A DNA stretch of 64,000 nt from Hippasteria phrygiana (Eukaryota > Echinodermata > Asteroidea > Valvatida > Goniasteridae): NCBI GenBank assembly GCA_037893225.1, contig JAZGUH010000551.1:372001-436000 (forward strand), given 5' to 3'. A model generated the notes under the pieces. That model had not been told where the DNA came from, searched no databases, and saw nothing but the letters and a program-made list of their open reading frames with translations. The translations under genes and the position numbers were made by a program. Shown here one piece after another: positions 46,901 to 54,600 of this stretch (positions are counted from its first letter, which is position 1; each line of letters starts with the position of its first letter).

Positions 46901-48650
46901 ATTTACCGAGAGAGCTTATAATAATGACGCCTTTTGTCCATTGTTCAACATTACTTGAAGAAATATTGTAGTGAATAACGCCACACTTTTGTATCCAGGC
47001 GTCTGGGATTGAGGTATCTGGGATTGAGGTATCTGGCATTGAGGTATCTGGCATTGAGGTATCTGGGATTGAGGTATCTGGGATTGAGGTATCTGGGATT
47101 GAGGTATCTGGGATTGAGGTGTACCGGTAAAAGGTTTCTGTTATTGGAAATACCCATAATGTGAACTGGTACGTCATAATCAGGAACAAGTCGCTGAGGC
47201 TGTTTCGCGTAACGACTCGGTCAACTGGGTATAATGGGTGAAAATCTTGACAGGTGATTTTCAGGTTTTTGCAATCTGGGATAACTATGCTTCCTGAATC
47301 TACAGAAGCCTGAAAATTGACTTTGTCAAGATTTTCACTCATTATTCCCAGTTGACTTGGCCGTTACGCAAAACAGCGTCAGGAACTTATTCCTTAATAC
47401 TACGACATACCGGGGTCACATATTTCAACCACAGGTTCTAACCCCGCCTTGATTACAGACCGTGTAAAATCGAAATATCTTGCCCATTATACTAAATGTA
47501 TGCCTCTTCACACAGATGACCATTCTCGTGTTGTGCTGGAGCCCTTGGAAAACGACCCTCATTCCGATTACATAAATGCTTGCTACATGTACATTGAGGT
47601 AAAGTCAAACCTTATACATATTTCATCAGAATAGTTTCAGTGGTTGTAATATTGTATCCAGAAAAATATAGTAAACCACTCAAAGCACTATTCAAGTTCC
47701 TACTTTGTTTTGCTGCTGCTGCCGCTGCCGCTGCCGCTGCCCCTGCCGCTGCCCCTGCCCCTGCCGCTGCCGCAGCCGCTGCCGCTGCCGCTGCCGCTGC
47801 CCCTGCCGCTGCCGCTGCCGCTGCCGCTGCCGCTGCCGCTGCCGCTGCCGCTGCCGCTGCCGCTGCCGCTGCCGCTGCCGCTGCCGCTGCCGCTGCCGCT
47901 GCCGCTGCTTCTTCTTTTTCAGACTGATCGCTCTTTGTTACGAGCGATTTCCAGTAATTATACAATTACTATGACCAGCAGAAGTTTTTATGTCGGTTTT
48001 GCAAATTCTGAAAGAGTCCAGTGTTGTATTTTTTTTATTTTTGTGTCGACATGCTTAATGACTCATTACATTTTATCATTGGATATAACCTTTCATACAG
48101 GGCTACATGAACACGGACAAGTACATTGCCAGCCAAGGTACCTTTACTTTAAATATTCTGCACTTTTTAAATTTTAAAATAAAATTACCAAAAGTCGTCA
48201 ACAAATCACAAAAATAATATGCTTTTTTGTTTATTACAATGAAAATAAAAGCTTCTACTTCGATTTGCCTCAAGGACCAAACAAAGCTTCCGTAAAAGAC
48301 ATTTGGCGAATGGTGTGGCAGTTAAACGTGGATAAGATTGTGATGCTCACTAATCCTGTGGAAAATGGCAAGGTAATGTAGAACGATATTTGAAGAAGTT
48401 CTGATGATGATGATTATTATTTTCCTCAATTGCCGGATAGGGCGACACATAATCCTGGAAAAGAGTGGGTTAGGGTGACCTGGTCGAATAGGGCGACACA
48501 TAACTGTCGCCCTATTGTTAAAGTCGCCCCTTTGGAGTGTTTTTTAGTAAGGCGCGTTGGGAAAGTGCTCTAAAAGGGCGACACTCGTGTCGCCCAATTA
48601 GAGTTTTTTTCGGGAAGAGTCGCCCATTTGCCGCATCCAGGAGATTTCTA

Positions 48651-48686
<36 letters not shown>

Positions 48687-51600
48687 ATTATTATAATTTT
48701 CCTCAATTGCCGGTTAGGGCGACACATAATCCTGGAAAAGAGTGGGTTAGGGTGACCTGGTCGAATAGGGCGACAATTTGGTGTCGCCCTATTGTGAAAG
48801 TCGCCCCTTTGGAGTGTTTTTTAGTAAGGCGCGTTGGGAAAGTGCTCTAAAAGGGCGACACTCGTGTCGCCCCAATAAGGTTATTTCGGGAAGAGTCGCC
48901 CATTTGCCGCATCCAGGAGATTTCTAATTATTATTATTATTATTAATATTATTATTGTGTCCTTCAGCAAGACACTTTGTTACAAGTTGCTTTAAATAGG
49001 TACCTGGGAGAGCAGTGATGGTTATGTGTTTGAGGTTTTAGGAATAATTGTTGGGCCTGATGAACAGGGGTAATAATAATAATAATTGTAAATGCTGTGA
49101 TTTAGTTGAACTAAAAGGAATGTTCTAAATGCCAGTTATTATTATTGTGTATTCTTATATGTCCTCTTAGTCAAAGATTAAATGAACCAAAAGTATTCAA
49201 CAAACAGGCTACCAAATAACGCCAATCGCATGGAGATCGACATAAAACCAACCAAAAGGTTTTTGCAGCTACATGATTTTCCTAAGAGCGTGGCTGAGGG
49301 GCATGGTACCTTAAACTTACGTTCAAAGACCTTCATAATTAGGGTGACCATTTGCCTCCAAATTTCACAGACCTTGTTTCTACAGAAATTCCACTTTGAT
49401 TAAACTTTAATGTGTTTGTTTAAGCTTAATCGACTCTGTTTGATACCAAACAATATTGCCTATTAAAATTGTTTTCAATTCCAATTAAGTAAAATCAATA
49501 CATTGGAAGAGACGTTTTATCCTTTATTCACCTCGTGCTTTATATCGACATAACTAACTTGAATCCGTGGATGATGGAGAGTTCTATAGTGCAACATCTA
49601 GAACAGATACTCATTCCATACAGCCACTGTATGCTATGCCACATTATTAAGAACGCACACACACAGTCTTCCCAGCCTGTGATAGTCCGAATCAAACATG
49701 GGTCATTCCATAAATTTTGGGTCCAAAAGTGTAACATTTTTGGTGTCCCTGTTACATAGGACACATTCTTTAATGCCTTCTATCTCCAAGAGTGATTATA
49801 TAAAGCAAAGTACCTGCCAAACAAGTAAAAAATAGTGTGAAGTCAATTTTAATGATACTTGATGGGAAATTACACAGGTCAGGTGTAACAGGGATACCAA
49901 CAAATTGGACCCCAAATTTATAGAATGACCCACAACTATTACACCTACCAAACATGCACAATGGACCACCTGCCAGTTCGGTATTTCAACTGCGCATGTG
50001 CACAATGACTTGGGTCATCATGGGTCATTCGGGATAACTTACCTGTGCGTACGCACATGCAAGGTGGTCGCACAACACGCACATGTTAAATCCAATCAGA
50101 ATGGGCATTCACGTAACATCGCATGTCATTACTTCAGCAGTTTTATCCCAAATGACCTCTAAACTGGACTACTTCGAGATACAGAGCTGGCTTAATATTG
50201 TGGCCACATTTTGGCTCACTTGAGGGCCAATTTAAACAGGTTTGCCCGTATTTCCCGGATTATGTAATGAACAGACCAAGTGTCAACAGTACTGGCCGGA
50301 TAGTGGATGTATGAATTATGCTGACGTCCTAGTACAGACCATCAGTGAGGAAGTGTTTCTGGACTACACAATTCGTTCATTCCATATCAATACGGTAAGT
50401 TTCCAGTTGAAGTTTCTTCTATAAAACTTTCTGTTTGCAGTGTACTTGATTTTTGAAATATTAATGTGCAAGCTCATGGGAATTGTCATGAAATGTATGG
50501 GTGGTACTTATGGTAGCATGATGAGGTTAGGCATGACACAATTTGAGTCAAATAAATTTCAATAATGGTAAAAACAAAAGCGTGAATGTGGGCTGGGGTT
50601 GGGACATGGGTAGGTGGGGAAATGTGCACTTTTCAATTTGTACAGCCTTGCGGTTTTAGAAATTAAATTTCTGACTGTTAGTGGGCCCCCCCCCCCCAGG
50701 AAAAAAAGCAATGACGCTAGAAAAAAATTACACCATTTGTGCACCCTACTCATGAATTACATTGAACTTGACAAGTAATTACTTGTGCTAACGGTAGGTT
50801 CAAAGTCAGGAGGTAAGTCGTGAGGTGAAGCAGTTTCACTACAAGACTTGGCCGGACATGAAGCCACCCGAATACCCGACCCCAATACTCAACTTCATGC
50901 GCCTGGTGAATGCTGAACGCAACGAGGGACTGACCGTGGTACACTGCAGGTACAGAATAAACAACACCATGATGATTTTGTGTTGAACACAGCAAGTTCA
51001 AATTCATAACTTGCGGTCGAGAGACACCCTCTGGGTGTGAGCAAAATGACGATTCGATTATTCTCATGACTACAAGACGGCTTGACTTGACTTGAGTGTC
51101 TTTCCATAAAACTCGGGGCCAATTTCAAGCTGCGAAGCACACAAATATGCTCAGGGAGCATTGGCTAACCCATTGTCGGGCCAGGCCATTGAAAAGCATG
51201 GCCAAACCCCGGAAACGCCTCAGCGTTTGGGCTTCAATAATTCCCTGGTTGTACACAATAAACTGCCCACTAATGCTGGAGTCCAGCCAGCTCCCGTTGT
51301 TCACCCAGACTTGATCTGGGGCCCGTGAATGGAATGACAACAAAAGCAGTCCCTTCATATTAGTGTGGGAGGGGCCGCAGCCTAGTCTGGCAGAGGCCGG
51401 GCTTTATCGATGAGTAGATGCTCTAATTGTTAGGTGATTTGTGGCTCACAATAGCAAGACTAAAAGCCAGATGGCCCGGGCATGGCCAGGCTTTTCAACG
51501 GCCTGGCCCGACCATGGGTTAGGCAGTGCCCCCTTATTAGCATAAAAAGGCTTCCTTGGTAAAAACGGGCCCACCAATCAAATTTTCACATGATGTATAT

Positions 51601-54600
51601 TGCTCTGGCTTTAGACAGCTTTATGTTTCAGCTTTACCTTCAGGCTTTAGAAAAGAATGAATTAAACGCATTTTTTAAATGAATTGAGTTTTGCTGAATT
51701 TTGAAAACGAGTCCTCTCCGTTTTTTTTTTTAAACAGCTGTCATTATATACCCACTTTAATACCAATTACCTGTGGTTCACAGCGCTGGCATTGGCCGTA
51801 CAGGAACCTACATCGCTCTAGACTCCATGCTTGAACAGATGCACAAGGAGGGACAAGTGGATGTACTCGGCTTCATCTACCAAATGAGACAACAACGCAA
51901 CAAGATGGTGCAAACTGCGGTAAGCTTATCCCATGAATATTATTCTTGAAAAGTTTGATCTTACGTAGACTTACTAATTTGGAATCGGGTATTACCAAGG
52001 TGTCCTTTTCCAGGTTTCTCCTGAAGACCGTCGGCAGCATACTGACTGGAACGTCGAGTTATACCTCTGGTTCAGTTTCAGAACCATTCTCTCTTTTTTT
52101 AAGAAATACTTCCACATGGTGTTTCCGCAAACCCTGCATTTATTAGGTGTCCTTTAAAAACAAATACCACAACCCAAGTGTTCTGGACTGCCAGTGATTG
52201 TACAAACTCAAATGGAATCTCAATAAAAGTTAGGAGGACCCAACGTTTCTATCCTAGCAGAAGCTAAAACAAAAACTGAAAAGCATGGAAACACTCTAGC
52301 TCAGATGAAATGAATCTTGTGGAATCTTGTTGAACATTCAGGATCAGTACAGATTTGTCTTTGACGCACTCCTTGCGGCCTCTCTGACTGGTGAAACGAT
52401 CTATGAGATTATAGACTTTAGACGCCATGTGACTGATCTGAAGAAAATCGTGGAGGGCACCAGTGAAACCGGCATGAAGAAACAGTTTGAGGTGAGGGTT
52501 CGGGGATGAAAGGTTGAGGCAAAAACCTGACTTCTGGCTTTCTCCGACGTGTCAATGTTGGGCCAATTTTAGACCTTAACGTGCATAATCCAGCTCTGGG
52601 GCAGCTTTATGTTTAGCTTCAGACAGGGCTCTAGACAAGAACTTCATTTTCATCCCGAAGGTTGAATAAAAAGCATAAAAGCAAAGAGGAGTGGGATTCA
52701 TAATGGAATGATTTTATGTGTTGGTAAAATGTTAGGAGAAATAAGGAACTGCGGCCAATTTCACAGAGCTGCTACTCTAAAAAATCTTGCTTGGGCAGTT
52801 TACCTGCCGTAAATCTTTGATTCCTTCCTTCCTTCCACCCTCTAGGTCTTGGGCAAGCTGATGACCTTGAAACGCGGTAGGGAAAGAAACCTGGCTCATG
52901 CCGGAAACCTTCCAGAGAATCTGAACAAGAACCGATTTCCAGAGTTTTATGCGAGTGAGTAACAAGAGTTGTGAGAGGCTTCGTAACTTGTACACAACGT
53001 AGACATATTGTCGGTTTCAGGGATTCGACAAACACTTAAATGGCTGAACATCTGAAAACCTACAACATTGTAGTACACTTCATACAAACTTGTAAAATGT
53101 AGTAGCCTTTTCTGGAAGAGGTTTTGAACCTTTTTAAATTGTAAATTTGCTTTGTTTTATTTTTTAGAAAAAAACCTCTGGTCTTCGTTTCTAACTTATC
53201 TTTGCAGACGAACAGGCAAGGCCATATTTAAGTACTAAAGTGAACGAGGAGGATACCAACTACATCAACGCTGTCTTTCTTCCAGTGAGTAGGGTCTCTC
53301 AAGCTTCAAAGATGTTTTGGTTATGTTTTGTACAGAAAACAACTTTTTACCAATTATCGCAAAAAGATGTAGACAGTTTATAGTTGCAAGTGATTTTACC
53401 AAGTTGTATTTATTCATCAATTGCTAAGCAGGGTTACCGCAGGAAGAACGTGTTTATAGTGGCTGGGCTGGGCTGGGCTGGGCTGGGCTGGGCTGGGCTG
53501 GGCTGGGCTGGGCTGGGCTGGGCTGGGCTGGGCTGGGCTGGGCTGGGCTGGGCTGGGCTGGGCTGGGCTGGGCTGGGCTGGGCTGGGCTGGGCTGGGCTG
53601 GGCTGGGCTGGGCTGGGCTGGGCTGGGCTGGGCTGGGCTGGGCTGGGCTGGGCTGGGCTGGGCTGGGCTGGGCTGGGCTGGGCTGGGCTGGGCTGGGCTG
53701 GGCTGGGCTGGGCTGGGCTGGGCTGGGCTGGGCTGGGCTGGGCTGGGCTGGGCTGGGCTGGATGTTACCACGATGTATTTAATCATTGATTGGATTACTC
53801 TCTAAACAGGGTTACCACAGGAAGAACATGTACATCGGGACACAGATGCCCATGCCAAACACCATAGCTGACATCTGGCGTCTGGTGTATGACTTCAAAT
53901 CCACCTGCATTGTCATGCTTAACCCGATGGATCCCAAAGACAAGGTGAGTCCAGATTGGTACCGAGTAACCCTCAGGTGACAGGTTAAAATCCCACTCTT
54001 GTCAATTTTCTAGGTTCATTCGAAAAATTCTGTTTTATTTGACGTGTAGACCGTTTGCCAGTACTGGCCGGAGAAGGATTCGGCAGTTGAATTTGGTCCA
54101 CTTGTTGTGGAACTGGTAGAGACGAAAGAATACAACGGTGTAACAGGAAGGACGTTCACGCTGACAAACAAGAAACAACAGGTAGGCATAAAAAAAATTT
54201 AAAAAATTTCACATCAAGAGGAATCTTAATTCCTACCTCTTGCATCTTTCATCCTTATTCTTTTTGTAGCTTCATACCTCAAGTGACTTTGAGCCTAAGT
54301 TCTGGGCGAACTCGCATCAAAAATAATAATCTACAAGATTATAAGCCTGTCTTGAAACTTGTCATTCTCTAGCGCAGTTGAAATTTGCTCCTGTTGGCAA
54401 CCCTACACTCTTAAAAACAATTCCGACTCACTGCGCAAAGGTAAGTACAATGTGGTACTCCAAGCACTTGAGACGATTAAAATGAGGAAATTTCCTCAAG
54501 TTCCAGATTGGATTTGTTTAGAGTGTAACTCTGTCTTTGTATTTGTGCCATTTGCTTTAGTCCGAGGATCCCCGTACCGTCTACCAGTTCCAGTGCCTAG

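Noticed and set aside
46635..47342. 235-codon minus-strand frame with repeated DTSIP units
   Set aside because: Driven by the 15-bp minisatellite and overlapping the real plus-strand exon 46798-46885.
47612..48177. Poly-Ala, poly-Leu/Pro and Cys/Arg frames
   Set aside because: All frames of the intronic (CCGCTG)n array are open; none is an exon of the receptor gene.
53384..53786. Long frames (Ala-Gly-Leu-Gly-Trp repeats on plus, Pro-Ala-Gln-Pro-Ser on minus)
   Set aside because: Produced by the (GGCTG)60 array; no conserved sequence and no splice donor.
53958..54010. tRNA B-box-like GGTTAAAATCCCACTCTTGTCA
   Set aside because: Only the 3' half is vaguely tRNA-like and the box is degenerate; too weak to annotate.
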